DNA of 64,000 bases from positions 107,063-171,062 of the forward strand of contig NZ_JAHEVJ010000008.1 of assembly GCF_018599245.1 (NCBI RefSeq), given 5' to 3'. This document shows positions 53,926 to 62,773 of the stretch, piece after piece. A program made the translations under genes and the position numbers. Origin of the DNA: Aliiroseovarius lamellibrachiae (GTDB taxonomy: Bacteria > Pseudomonadota > Alphaproteobacteria > Rhodobacterales > Rhodobacteraceae). Under the pieces are notes generated by a model. It searched no databases, was not told the origin of the DNA, and worked only from the letters and a program-made list of their open reading frames with translations. Position 1 is the first letter of the stretch. The number at the start of each line of letters is the position of its first letter.

Positions 53926-55359
53926 TTACTCGGCGGCCACAGCGGCGCGTTCAGACAAGGTGGCCAAAATATTGGCCCCCGCTTCGCGACCGTCCCGGAT
54001 GGCCCAAACCACCAAAGACGCCCCGCGCACGATGTCGCCCACGGCCCAGACCCCATCCATATCGGTCTTGTGGGTTTCAAACGCCGCCTTGACGGTGCCC
54101 CAACGGGTCACGGGCAGGTCGGGCTCATTCCACAGGGTTGGCAGGGCTTCGGGTTCAAAACCCAGCGCCTTGATCACCAAGTCAGCCTCTTCGACATAAT
54201 CCGCGCCCTCAATCACTTCGGGGCTGCGACGACCAGAGGCATCCGGCGCGCCGAGGCGGTTTTTCTGCACCATCACACCGGTCACAGGATCACCCGCGAA
54301 CCCTTTGGGCGCGGCCAGCCAGACGAATTCCACGCCTTCTTCTTCGGCATTTTGCGTCTCACGTTGTGAGCCCGGCATATTGGCGCGGTCGCGACGATAG
54401 AGACATTTCACCGAAGTGGCCCCTTGGCGAATGGCGGTGCGCACGCAATCCATCGCGGTGTCGCCGCCACCGATGACCACAACCTTTTTGCCTTCTGCGT
54501 TCAGCTCGCCGCTTTCAAATTCGGCAACCTTGTCGCCAAAATCGGTGCGGTTGGAACAGGTCAGATAATCCAGCGCATTGACGATACCAGCGGCGCCCCC
54601 GCCCGGACCTTGCAGGTCGCGGGTTTTGTAAACGCCTGTGGCAATCAGCACCGCGTCGTTCTCTTTGTGGATGTCAGCAAAGGTGACGTCTTCGCCCACA
54701 TTACAATTCAGTTTGAAGGCAACGCCCGCACGCTCCAACAGCTCAACCCGGCGCATCACCACGTCTTTTTCCAGCTTAAAGCCGGGGATGCCATAGGTCA
54801 AAAGCCCGCCCGCGCGGTCGTGACGGTCATAGACGGTCACAGACACACCCGCGCGCACCAGCACGTCAGCGGCGGCGAGCCCCCCGGGGCCGGCACCAAT
54901 GATCGCAACCTTTTCGCCGGTCGCTTTGCCGGGCGTGATTTCTTCGACCCAACCGTTTTCCCAGGCGGTGTCGGTGATGTATTTTTCAACCGCGCCGATT
55001 GTGACGGTGCCATGGCCGGATTGTTCAATCACACAATTGCCTTCGCACAGGCGATCCTGCGGGCAGATGCGACCGCAGATTTCCGGGAAGGTGTTAGTGG
55101 CCTGCGACAGCTCATACGCTTCTTTCATCCGCCCAGTTGCTGTCATGCGCAGCCAGTCGGGGATATTGTTGTGCAACGGACAATGGGATTGGCAATAGGG
55201 CACACCACATTGGCTACAGCGGCTTGCTTGCTCTTCGGCCTTGGTGGCTGAAAACTCTGCATAGATCTCATGAAAGTCTTCTTTGCGTGTTTCCGCCGAC
55301 CGCTTTTGCGGCATATCGCGGTCTACGTTCACAAATTTCAACATCGGCTGCTTTGCCAT
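53926..55359 (-). CDS. gltD: Glutamate synthase (NADPH), small subunit
   Basis: A 477-residue flavoprotein that feeds NADPH electrons to GltB. The N-terminal Fe-S region has CSQCGVPYCQSHCPLHNNIP and CGRICPQDRLCEGNC; the FAD site is GAGPGGLAAADVLVRAG, and the NADPH site is VIGGGDTAMDC. The ATG at 55359 (MAKQPMLKF) is preceded by GAGAGC. It is the first gene of gltDB, and two related palindromes lie in its upstream region. Confidence 0.96.
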   Translation of the reverse strand: MAKQPMLKFVNVDRDMPQKRSAETRKEDFHEIYAEFSATKAEEQASRCSQCGVPYCQSHCPLHNNIPDWLRMTATGRMKEAYELSQATNTFPEICGRICPQDRLCEGNCVIEQSGHGTVTIGAVEKYITDTAWENGWVEEITPGKATGEKVAIIGAGPGGLAAADVLVRAGVSVTVYDRHDRAGGLLTYGIPGFKLEKDVVMRRVELLERAGVAFKLNCNVGEDVTFADIHKENDAVLIATGVYKTRDLQGPGGGAAGIVNALDYLTCSNRTDFGDKVAEFESGELNAEGKKVVVIGGGDTAMDCVRTAIRQGATSVKCLYRRDRANMPGSQRETQNAEEEGVEFVWLAAPKGFAGDPVTGVMVQKNRLGAPDASGRRSPEVIEGADYVEEADLVIKALGFEPEALPTLWNEPDLPVTRWGTVKAAFETHKTDMDGVWAVGDIVRGASLVVWAIRDGREAGANILATLSERAAVAAE

Positions 55360-55444
55360 AACCTTGCTCTCCGTCACATCGCGCGTTTATCTTGAAACGC
55401 ATAGCTGGGAATGCCCTTTTAAAAAAGGCTGGGAGAAATGAAAA

Positions 55445-55459
55445 GTCAGCAATGCTGAC
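55445..55459. promoter_or_regulatory. Palindromic operator between gltD and uppP, site 1
   Basis: Perfect inverted repeat GTCAGCA-A-TGCTGAC, 86 bases upstream of the gltD start. A matching degenerate copy lies 74 bp away at 55519-55533. Confidence 0.65.
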
Positions 55460-55518
55460 CTAATGTCGCATTTATCCACCTTTTCTCGGGGTGATTTCGT
55501 ATTTATTGCATATTTTAT

Positions 55519-55533
55519 GCCAGCATTACTGAC
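55519..55533. promoter_or_regulatory. Palindromic operator between gltD and uppP, site 2
   Basis: GCCAGCATTACTGAC matches the reverse complement of site 1 at all but two positions (GTCAGTAATGCTGGC against GTCAGCAATGCTGAC). Centre-to-centre spacing is 74 bp, about seven helical turns. Confidence 0.6.
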
Positions 55534-55605
55534 CTATATTTTCCTCTTCCCTTTCAAACTCGTTTCAGTAGGTTGCCCACAACCGCAGTTTTCAAGGGTT
55601 TAGCC

Positions 55606-56409
55606 ATGTCCCTCGCCCATCTTTTCCTTGTCGCCATCATTCAGGGAATCACCGAATTTTTGCCCGTCTCGTCATCAGGACACCTTGTGTTGGTGCCGAT
55701 CCTGACCGGTTACCCGGACCAAGGTCAGGTGATTGATGTGGCCGTGCATATGGGCACGCTTATGGCGGTGGTGATCTTTTTCTGGTCGGATGTGAAGATG
55801 GGGCTGATGGGCACTCCGCGCATGTTGACCGGGCGGATTGATACGGCGGGGGCGAAGCTGGCGTTTCTGTTGATGGTCGCGACCATTCCGGCCGTGCTGT
55901 TTGGGCTGATGCTGAAACTGACCGGGCTGGATGATGCAATGCGGTCGGTGAAGGTAATCGGCTGGACCATGCTGATCTTTGGCATCGTGCTTTATGTGGT
56001 GGACCAACGTGGCGGACACAGCAAGAAAGCGGACGATTGGAGCCTTCGCGACGCGCTGATTTTGGGGGTGTGGCAAGCGGTGGCCCTGATCCCCGGCTCC
56101 TCCCGCTCTGGCACCACCATTTCCGGCGCGCGGGCATTGGGGTACAATCGAACCGACAGCGCCAAAATCTCGATGCTGATGTCGATCCCGGTGATCTTTG
56201 CCTCGGGTGTCCTTTTGGGCAGCGAAGTGGTGGCGACGGCCAATGCACAGGCCGCGCGAGACGGGGCCATTGCGGCGGGGTTTTCCTTTGTCTCGGCCTT
56301 GCTCGCGCTCAGCCTGATGATGCGGCTTTTACGCTCGGTCAGCTTCACCCCTTACGTGATCTATCGAATTATTCTGGGTCTGGCGCTGCTGGGCATTGCC
56401 TATAGTTAA
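55606..56409 (+). CDS. uppP: Undecaprenyl-diphosphatase
   Basis: A 267-residue integral membrane phosphatase that recycles the lipid carrier of cell-wall synthesis. Diagnostic segments are QGITEFLPVSSSGHLVL at the N-terminus and IPGSSRSGTTISGARALGYN in the middle; eight or so helices. The ATG at 55606 follows CAAGGG. It is divergent from gltD and convergent with the NDUFA9-like gene. Confidence 0.95.
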   Translation: MSLAHLFLVAIIQGITEFLPVSSSGHLVLVPILTGYPDQGQVIDVAVHMGTLMAVVIFFWSDVKMGLMGTPRMLTGRIDTAGAKLAFLLMVATIPAVLFGLMLKLTGLDDAMRSVKVIGWTMLIFGIVLYVVDQRGGHSKKADDWSLRDALILGVWQAVALIPGSSRSGTTISGARALGYNRTDSAKISMLMSIPVIFASGVLLGSEVVATANAQAARDGAIAAGFSFVSALLALSLMMRLLRSVSFTPYVIYRIILGLALLGIAYS

Positions 56410-56421
56410 AGCCCCCCGAAC

Positions 56422-56456
56422 GAAAAAGGGCGCAGCCCGCGGCCACGCCCTTTTTC
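56422..56456. terminator. Bidirectional terminator between uppP and the NDUFA9-like gene
   Basis: GAAAAAGGGCG (56422-56432) pairs with CGCCCTTTTTC (56446-56456). The A-rich and T-rich ends serve both convergent genes. Confidence 0.8.
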
Positions 56457-56473
56457 AAATCTAACTGCTGATA

Positions 56474-57454
56474 TCAGCTTTTGAGGTTTTTCGCCGACGC
56501 TGTGATCGCCGCATATTCACCACCGGTGCGGAAACGCCATAGGTAGTCCGGCAAAATCGCGTCCATCGCCATCGGTTGAATGTCCAGATCAGCAAAGCCT
56601 TTGGCCCCCTCATGCACAACCGTATCCGCGCGCAGACTGCGCACCTGGTCACGGCTGAGAAGCGCCGGCACCAGACCGCCCGACAGTTTCTGGATCATGT
56701 CAAAGAAGAACGCATTGATGCGCGCAATGCCAAACGGGATGTTGATCACACCGCGACGGCGCTGAACATGTTTCAACATCCGCTTCATCAGGTCACGGAA
56801 GCTTTCGACATCCGGCCCGCCAAGCTCATAGATACCAGCCTCAGCCGTGCCCAACACGCCCTTTTCGGCGGCGGCGGCCACATCATCCACATAGACAGGT
56901 TGGAACATTGTATCCACACCCACAAGCGGGATCACCGGGCTCATGCCTGTCATCTTGGCGAAGCGGTTAAAGAACTGATCTTCCTGACCAAAAATGATCG
57001 AAGGGCGCAGGATAACAGCACCTGGGAAGGCGGCCTGAACCGCGGCGTCACCGCGCGCTTTACTGCGGCCATACATGCTGGGCGCATCTTCAGCAGCAGC
57101 CAATGAGGACACATGCACCAACCGGTCCACGCCCTCTTCTGCTGCAATCTTGGCGATCCGTTCGGCGGCCACAGTATGCACCTGATTAAAGGTGTTTTTG
57201 CCAATCGCCAACAGCACACCCACGCAGTTCACAACCGCATCAGCGCCCTGCATCGCGGCGCGCACCGAGGCGTCATCGCGAATGTTGCACAAGATTGGTT
57301 CGACCTGACCCACCGCGCCATAAGGCTTTACAAAAAGCGCCTCATTGGGGCGACGCACGGCCACGCGCACGCGCCAGCCTTGCTTGGCCATACGACGCGC
57401 CACATAACGCCCCACAAAACCGGATCCGCCATAAATGGTCACTAGCTTGGACAT
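56474..57454 (-). CDS. NDUFA9-like complex I accessory protein (atypical SDR)
   Basis: A 326-residue NAD(P)-binding protein: GGSGFVGRYVARRMAKQGWR at the N-terminus, VHVSSLAAAEDAPSMYGRSK, and ILRPSIIFGQEDQFFNRFAK. These fit the NDUFA9/39-kDa family that binds respiratory complex I, found widely in alphaproteobacteria. AAGGAGG precedes the ATG at 57454. It is convergent with uppP. Confidence 0.88.
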   Translation of the reverse strand: MSKLVTIYGGSGFVGRYVARRMAKQGWRVRVAVRRPNEALFVKPYGAVGQVEPILCNIRDDASVRAAMQGADAVVNCVGVLLAIGKNTFNQVHTVAAERIAKIAAEEGVDRLVHVSSLAAAEDAPSMYGRSKARGDAAVQAAFPGAVILRPSIIFGQEDQFFNRFAKMTGMSPVIPLVGVDTMFQPVYVDDVAAAAEKGVLGTAEAGIYELGGPDVESFRDLMKRMLKHVQRRRGVINIPFGIARINAFFFDMIQKLSGGLVPALLSRDQVRSLRADTVVHEGAKGFADLDIQPMAMDAILPDYLWRFRTGGEYAAITASAKNLKS

Positions 57455-57620
57455 CCGTGTCCTCCTTGCAAATCTCGCGCAAATGCATATCGCATATCTC
57501 GTGCAATGGCATAGCTTTCTCGGGTCGATTGAGCAAGACAGAAAGCCTTTTTGGACAAAAGACAGTTTAAGCGCTTGACGCCCTGCGCGGTTCACATTAC
57601 ATCGCCCCTCACCAACCCGT

Positions 57621-57707
57621 GCCCAGATGGCGGAATTGGTAGACGCGCTAGCTTCAGGTGCTAGTGTCCGTATGGACGTGGAGGTTCGAGTCCTCTTCTG
57701 GGCACCA
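57621..57707 (+). tRNA. tRNA-Leu(CAG)
   Basis: 87 nt with acceptor GCCCAGA/TCTGGGC, a long variable arm typical of Leu, anticodon stem CTAGC/GCTAG and loop TTCAGGT (anticodon CAG), T-arm GGTTCGAGTCC and an encoded CCA. An integrase gene follows directly, so its 3' end is the likely attachment site of the island. Confidence 0.95.
57685..57707 (+). other. Probable attL of the integrated island (3' end of tRNA-Leu)
   Basis: The T-arm and acceptor end of tRNA-Leu are the usual crossover site for P4-type integrases, and the integrase gene begins 164 bases later. No second copy of this sequence is visible before position 64000, so attR lies outside the window. Confidence 0.6.
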
Positions 57708-57795
57708 TTTATCCCCGACATAGCTGCCCATAATGCTCCAAAAATATTGATTTTTGGATGTTTATGTGTATGGTTCTGAACATAGCAGAACACTC

Positions 57796-57870
57796 GATAC
57801 CCCCAGAAAACAAAGCATGTGGGGGTATCATTGGGGGTATTCCTCCGCAGTTAAAGGGTTGATACCCCCA
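57796..57870. repeat. Four copies of TGGGGGTATC before the integrase gene
   Basis: GATACCCCCA occurs at 57796-57805 and 57861-57870 on the plus strand, and TGGGGGTAT(C/T) at 57820-57829 and 57832-57841 in the opposite sense. The last copy directly abuts the integrase ATG and occupies the place of its ribosome-binding site. Probable binding sites for the integrase or AlpA-like protein. Related TGGGGGT sequences recur at 62882-62929. Confidence 0.7.
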
Positions 57871-59061
57871 ATGGCACTTTCAGACCTGAAAATTAGAAAA
57901 GCAAAGAAGTTAGAAAAGCCGTATAAGCTGTCAGATGCTAGCGGCCTCTTCCTATTGGTAAAACCGAACGGCTCAAAACTCTGGCAGCAGAAATATCGGT
58001 ACAACGGCAAAGAACGGCTTTTATCACACGGGCCTTATCCCGACGTGTCATTGGCCCAGGCGCGACAAAAGCGAGATGAAGCTCGAGCTCTCCTCTCAAA
58101 CGGCACAGACCCCTCCATCCAGAAACGGCTTGATCATATCGAAGCCGAAACTCAGTCCAGAACAACTTTCCTTTTGGTCGCAGAAGAATACTTGCAAATG
58201 GCTTATGATCGTGAGCTTGCCGACGCAACGATGCGAAAAAAGTTATGGCACATTCATACCTTGGCCGAGCCGTTGCATAATCGCCCCATCAACGAAATCT
58301 CCCCCGCCGAAATACTTCATCTGCTTAAGAGTATTGAACGAAGTGGGCGACGAGAAACCACCAAAAAATTGCGCGGCACTTTGTCGGGTGTCTTTCGTTT
58401 GTCTATCGTCACGTTGCGTGCAGACAATGATCCAACTTATGCAGTGAAAGGTGCCCTATTACCCGTAAAGGTAACCAATCGCGCTGCAATCACAGATGAA
58501 AAGATGTTTGGCCAATTTCTCAGGGATCTGGATGAATATTCTGGCGCGGGCATAATAAAAGACGCCATCCTTTTTCAAATCCTCACGATGACCCGCCCCG
58601 GTGAAGTCCGAGGAGCCAAGCAAAAGGAATTTAGTATTGAGCGCCAAACCTGGAGTATTTCCTCTGATCGCACCAAAATGCGCCGAGATCACATCATCCC
58701 TCTCTCAGTACAGGCGCTGAATTTGGTCAAAAGAAATTGGATTGATGTGAATGGCGTTGAGTTGATCTTTCCGTCGTTGAATTCAAACCGGAAATGGCTT
58801 TCCGAAAACGCCTTCAACTCAGCCCTTCGCCGTATGGGGTATTCAAAGGAAGAGGCAACAGCGCATGGGTTTCGATCAACCGCCAGCACTATTCTTAACA
58901 ATCGAGGATTCGACGGAGACGTAATTGAAGCCGCCCTTGCGCATCAGGACAAAAATGCAATTCGTAGAACTTACAACCGAGCCACATATTGGGATCAGCG
59001 CGTGCAGCTGATGAACGGTTGGGCAAGTTTGGTCGATCAATTCCGGCAAGACGCGCCCTAG
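57871..59061 (+). CDS. P4-type tyrosine site-specific integrase
   Basis: A 396-residue integrase with an N-terminal arm-binding DUF4102-type domain (MALSDLKIRKAKKLEKPYKL, KYRYNGKERLLSHGPYPDVS), a core-binding domain (about residues 100-195) and a catalytic domain with the first Arg in MTRPGEVRG, HGFRSTAS as the His-x-x-Arg box, the second His in AALAHQDKN and the nucleophilic Tyr in RRTYNRATY. ATG 57871 is used; the reading frame is open further upstream through the repeat sites. It integrates the island into tRNA-Leu. Base use is visibly more AT-rich than the chromosome. Confidence 0.9.
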   Translation: MALSDLKIRKAKKLEKPYKLSDASGLFLLVKPNGSKLWQQKYRYNGKERLLSHGPYPDVSLAQARQKRDEARALLSNGTDPSIQKRLDHIEAETQSRTTFLLVAEEYLQMAYDRELADATMRKKLWHIHTLAEPLHNRPINEISPAEILHLLKSIERSGRRETTKKLRGTLSGVFRLSIVTLRADNDPTYAVKGALLPVKVTNRAAITDEKMFGQFLRDLDEYSGAGIIKDAILFQILTMTRPGEVRGAKQKEFSIERQTWSISSDRTKMRRDHIIPLSVQALNLVKRNWIDVNGVELIFPSLNSNRKWLSENAFNSALRRMGYSKEEATAHGFRSTASTILNNRGFDGDVIEAALAHQDKNAIRRTYNRATYWDQRVQLMNGWASLVDQFRQDAP

Positions 59062-59158
59062 GTCTCGCCATACTCGCCAGGCCCTGCTAGGCTTTTTTTG
59101 CCTAGGTATTGTCGTAACCTTGGGCATCGCGATGCTCTTCATTCTTGGAGAGATCGTG

Positions 59159-59359
59159 ATGCGGATTTTATCGAAACGTCAATTGAGAGAGCTGGTCTTG
59201 TATTCGCCACAACACATTGCACGTCTGGAAAAGGCAGGCCTATTCCCATTGCGGGTACAGCTGGGCCCGAACAGAGTGGGATGGGTGGAAAGCGAAGTGC
59301 TGGAGTGGCTTGAACACCGTTTGGCCAATCGGGAAGCCCCAACCGGCACTCCTGTTTAG
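59159..59359 (+). CDS. AlpA-family regulator/excisionase-like protein
   Basis: A 66-residue MerR-like winged-helix protein: MRILSKRQLRELVLYSPQHI, then KAGLFPLRVQLGPNRVGWVE with SEVLEWL. AlpA-type proteins activate the integrase or act as excisionase in P4-like islands. GGAGAGATC precedes the ATG at 59159. It follows the integrase in the same direction and has its own terminator. Confidence 0.85.
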   Translation: MRILSKRQLRELVLYSPQHIARLEKAGLFPLRVQLGPNRVGWVESEVLEWLEHRLANREAPTGTPV

Positions 59360-59365
59360 GAGTTT

Positions 59366-59400
59366 GGGTGACCGGAGGTGCACACTTCGGTCACCCTTTT
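59366..59400 (+). terminator. Terminator behind the AlpA-like gene
   Basis: GGGTGACCG (59366-59374) pairs with CGGTCACCC (59388-59396), followed by TTTT. It lies between convergent genes; its left edge is 5 bases past the AlpA stop. Confidence 0.8.
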
Positions 59401-60281
59401 GAAATCATTACCGGCGTCCCGTTTGCACGGTTCCAAGGTTTTGAGAAGAGCCCTGCCCAAACACTATTATTCATTGATCGTTCTCGCTGCGCGGGTATGG
59501 CCGTTGTCAAAAATGAGGCGATTGCGGCACCATGATACTTGCTTAGTAATTCTAAGAAGCGTTGTTCTTTTGCGCGGCTGGTAAACACCCACATGGTGAG
59601 CATATTTGCAGTCAGCCCATAGTGAGCTTTGTAAATGTTCAGCTCTATAACCTGCAGATATTGCTCAATAGACCGTGACCAGTTTTTGCGCTGTGTTGGG
59701 GATGTCTTCGGTTCCGTGCCTCGATCAACTTCCAGCGCAAATGCGCGAAAGCTGCCGCCATAATTCAGCGCAAAGAGTTGGTCCGGGATTAGTTTGGCAC
59801 CCGCAACGGGAAGAGCCAACTGTGCTTTTTTCTTGGCCAGAATTTGATGCGCCGGAATATAACCCACACCCTCGCGGGCTGCAGCAATATCGATGGAACT
59901 GGTCACACAAGACGTCATGTAACCGTGCCACCAATGGCCTGTTGGGCAAACAGTGGGTTCAGCAAGCCCAAGGTCAAAAAGATGGTCTTTGGCTTTGGGC
60001 GTCAGATCATAAATATATGGATTAAAATCCGCATGTTCTGCAAAGCGCTGCTGTCGGGGCAGCGTCAAATACCCACCTGCCCTGAGTTTTCTCAACTGCC
60101 TCAAGGCCGTGTCGCGGCAAGAATGTGTATCGCGGGTCAGCTCATAGAGATATTGTGACGATTGCGGTCCGTGGCGCTCAATATGTTTAAACCACCGGAC
60201 CTCGCGTTTGGTCGGCTTAACACCCACTTGTGGCGCTATGTGATCAAATGTTGATCTGCCTAGTCTATCTGTCTGTACCAT
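59391..60281 (-). CDS. Replication-relaxation-like winged-helix protein
   Basis: A 296-residue protein with an N-terminal winged-helix part (residues about 20-115: HIERHGPQSSQYLYELTRDT, ALRQLRKLRAGGYLTLPRQQ) and a mixed C-terminal part (FALEVDRGTEPKTSPTQRKN, YLQVIELNIYKAHYGL) that resembles the replication-relaxation family (a plasmid protein fold with a restriction-like E-x-D core). The end overlaps the AlpA terminator. It is convergent with the integrase and AlpA genes and lies directly downstream of the membrane ATPase, 19 bases apart, so the two probably act together in DNA handling. Assignment by recognition, not by alignment. Confidence 0.6.
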   Translation of the reverse strand: MVQTDRLGRSTFDHIAPQVGVKPTKREVRWFKHIERHGPQSSQYLYELTRDTHSCRDTALRQLRKLRAGGYLTLPRQQRFAEHADFNPYIYDLTPKAKDHLFDLGLAEPTVCPTGHWWHGYMTSCVTSSIDIAAAREGVGYIPAHQILAKKKAQLALPVAGAKLIPDQLFALNYGGSFRAFALEVDRGTEPKTSPTQRKNWSRSIEQYLQVIELNIYKAHYGLTANMLTMWVFTSRAKEQRFLELLSKYHGAAIASFLTTAIPAQRERSMNNSVWAGLFSKPWNRANGTPVMISKG

Positions 60282-60300
60282 ACAGATAGACTAGCCGAAC

Positions 60301-62376
60301 TCAGAGCTCCGGCGAAGAGCTTGCTGGGTCATCACCCTGTTTTTCATCATCTTTCTCAGGATCTTCGTTCTCTCCTGGTTCGCTATGATCATCCTCGTTC
60401 TGCCATGGTTCAGCGTAAGTTTTTCGGCTGTGTTCGCGGATTGCATCGAGCTCTTGCTTGCTTGCTTTGGGCAGATTTTCCAACACAAAAAATGGAATGG
60501 ATATCGGCACTGCGCGATCCGTAAAGCCTCGCACAAAAGTGGCATAAGTGCCTTTTGGTTGCTTCTGGATCATATCAGCGTCCACACCCATTTGACCCGC
60601 CAAAGCGCGTGCATCACGGGCTGAGACCCCTCCTGCCATTTTGATCGACGTGTTTGCCTCAAAGGCCTCTTGCAACCCATTTGAAAGCTGTCCGAGGTAC
60701 TGATGCGCCATGACCATGCCGACCATGTATTTACGTGCTTGGCTGAGAATGATGCCAATGTTTTGATCAAAGTAATCCTGCGCCTCATCCACATACACCA
60801 TCGCAGTCAGACGATCTCGCTCAGCCAAGGTGGCGCGTTCTTGGGCCGCTTGGGCAATCAAGGCGATGAAAAAGCGGCCAAAGATCTGGGTGCCCTGTTC
60901 TTTCAATAGTGATTTTGAGGTGTTGATCAGGATAAGTTTGCCCGCGTTGATCTCCGTGAACATATCGAACTTCGATTGCGGGTTGGTGAACATGCGCTCA
61001 AAGGTGCGGTTTTCGAGCACCCCGTAGAGGCGGCGCAAGACCTGCGTTTTGGTGTTGGTGAACTCTTTGCTGTCAAACTCGGTTTCAAAAAATCTGCGCG
61101 GAGTGCCTTCAAGTTTCGCAATATGCTCTTGGTATTTATCAGTGCCGCCCTCTTCCATCAGCTCCCGCAGCGTATGAATGGTGGCATCCGGAATATGGAA
61201 CATCAGCCGCGTAACATAGCGAAACACAACGCTTTGCTTGGCCGTCATGCCAGCAGACAGAAGCGATCCCAGCACAAAATCATAAAGCTCAATGATTGAG
61301 TTGGTCAGCCGTTCACGCTCAAGATCACCGTAGTTTTGCAACCGATCCTGGCCAACAGAGAAGAGGTTGAGGCTAACCGGAAAGGCGATGTCTTCCGGAT
61401 CAATCAGCACAATTTTTTCTGGAGGCAGTGTTTTGGCTTTCAGGATTGTGTTGATCAGGTCACCCTGACTGTCAATCACCACAACGGATTTGTTGCCAAG
61501 CGCGACGTCTTCAAGATCTCTGGCAAGAAAATACTGCAGAGTTTGAGTTTTACCGTGGCCGGAACCCGCAACAATATGCATGTGCTCAAACCGGCTCGCC
61601 TCAGGCGTTTCAAATGGGGTACGCAGATGAAAAAGGGATTTTAGATGGGTGCCAGCCAGGTAGGTGTCCACCACATCATCCCCTTTGTAGTCCGGTGGGA
61701 AGATCGGCTGCGTGCGGTGGGTGCGGCTAAGGTTTGCGTCAATCCGTTCGCGCAGGCGTTTGAAGTGGTTGTAGTCATTATCAGCAAAAAAGGGTGCAAT
61801 GACATTTTGCACCGCCTGTCCCAATGGGTGCACAAACTGGGTCACATCCACCAGAACATCTCCTTCAATCGGCGGCACCGCCTGGGCAACGACCGCAAGG
61901 CTGTCGGAAATTGAAGACAGCGCCGCCATCACCATGACCCGGTCACTGAGCGCCTGACCGGACCTTGCCAACATGTCGCGATAGCGCGCGCCCTCAATTG
62001 TATTGCAGAGCGCTGGCATCGGTGGGATGTTCGGGCTTAAGCCTTCGTCGTGGAACAACGCGCGACCAATTTCCAGAAGTTGGATTTGCAGCGGCACAGG
62101 TGTGTCTGGTGGCCAATATTGCACCAAGGCTGCATCAATCTCATCATCACTCAGCTGCACTTGGCCAGACAGCGCATAGTTGTAGAGCAACAGGGTTTCT
62201 TCGCGGGCCAAGCGCTCGAGCCGCTTTGGGCTTTCCCTGTACAGTCGAAAGAAAATGTAAGCCGGAATACCGATGAGTAGAAACGGGGTTATGAGGACTG
62301 CTAAGGATAGAAACCCAGCGATAATCATAAAGGATAGAATAAGCCCGCCAAAATCATCTGAATTTGAACCTGCCAT
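60301..62376 (-). CDS. HerA/VirD4-like membrane ATPase (DNA-transfer coupling type)
   Basis: A 691-residue protein with two N-terminal membrane helices (FGGLILSFMIIAGFLSLAVL, then ITPFLLIGIPAYIFF), a middle region of about 240 residues, and an ATPase domain with Walker A AGSGHGKTQTLQYF, VVVIDSQGDLINTILKAKTL and Walker B TAMVYVDEAQDYF, followed by LSQARKYMVGMVMAHQYLGQ. The C-terminus is very acidic (EDDHSEPGENEDPEKDDEKQ). This is the layout of T4SS coupling proteins. The ATG at 62376 has AAGGAAG upstream. No relaxase or T4SS gene is in view. Confidence 0.8.
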   Translation of the reverse strand: MAGSNSDDFGGLILSFMIIAGFLSLAVLITPFLLIGIPAYIFFRLYRESPKRLERLAREETLLLYNYALSGQVQLSDDEIDAALVQYWPPDTPVPLQIQLLEIGRALFHDEGLSPNIPPMPALCNTIEGARYRDMLARSGQALSDRVMVMAALSSISDSLAVVAQAVPPIEGDVLVDVTQFVHPLGQAVQNVIAPFFADNDYNHFKRLRERIDANLSRTHRTQPIFPPDYKGDDVVDTYLAGTHLKSLFHLRTPFETPEASRFEHMHIVAGSGHGKTQTLQYFLARDLEDVALGNKSVVVIDSQGDLINTILKAKTLPPEKIVLIDPEDIAFPVSLNLFSVGQDRLQNYGDLERERLTNSIIELYDFVLGSLLSAGMTAKQSVVFRYVTRLMFHIPDATIHTLRELMEEGGTDKYQEHIAKLEGTPRRFFETEFDSKEFTNTKTQVLRRLYGVLENRTFERMFTNPQSKFDMFTEINAGKLILINTSKSLLKEQGTQIFGRFFIALIAQAAQERATLAERDRLTAMVYVDEAQDYFDQNIGIILSQARKYMVGMVMAHQYLGQLSNGLQEAFEANTSIKMAGGVSARDARALAGQMGVDADMIQKQPKGTYATFVRGFTDRAVPISIPFFVLENLPKASKQELDAIREHSRKTYAEPWQNEDDHSEPGENEDPEKDDEKQGDDPASSSPEL

Positions 62377-62389
62377 CCCGTCTTCCTTT

Positions 62390-62749
62390 TCAGAGTTCAA
62401 TCACGGTTCGCGAACCTGTTTCTGCATTATCATCCAGCCAGGCTTTCATCTGGCCCATCACAGCCAAAATGCTCTCTTCATAGATCTTGGATTTGGACGG
62501 TGTGGCGCAGAGAAATCGATCAATCTGCCCATCCATCAGATGCTCAACGCGCAGTTCAAATTTCTCATCACGCGCATCGTTTTTTGCATCCGCCGGGCGA
62601 CGATCCACCAGTTTTGTTTTCAATAGCCCGCGTTGTTTGATGATCTGCTTTTCTTCATGGGTAAACGCCACCATCAAATGGACCTCGTGATAGGTCTTCT
62701 TAAAGATGAACCCCTTTCGGATCACATGATGAGAGATGGAAACACGCAT
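62390..62749 (-). CDS. Unknown protein, 119 aa, upstream of the ATPase
   Basis: A soluble protein with no recognised domain: VAFTHEEKQIIKQRGLLKTK and VEHLMDGQIDRFLCATPSKS, then EESILAVMGQMKAWLDDNAE. Its stop overlaps the ribosome-binding site of the ATPase gene, so they are one operon. It may be an accessory factor of the ATPase. Confidence 0.65.
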   Translation of the reverse strand: MRVSISHHVIRKGFIFKKTYHEVHLMVAFTHEEKQIIKQRGLLKTKLVDRRPADAKNDARDEKFELRVEHLMDGQIDRFLCATPSKSKIYEESILAVMGQMKAWLDDNAETGSRTVIEL

Positions 62750-62773
62750 GGCGTTTTAATCTCGAACGAGCAA

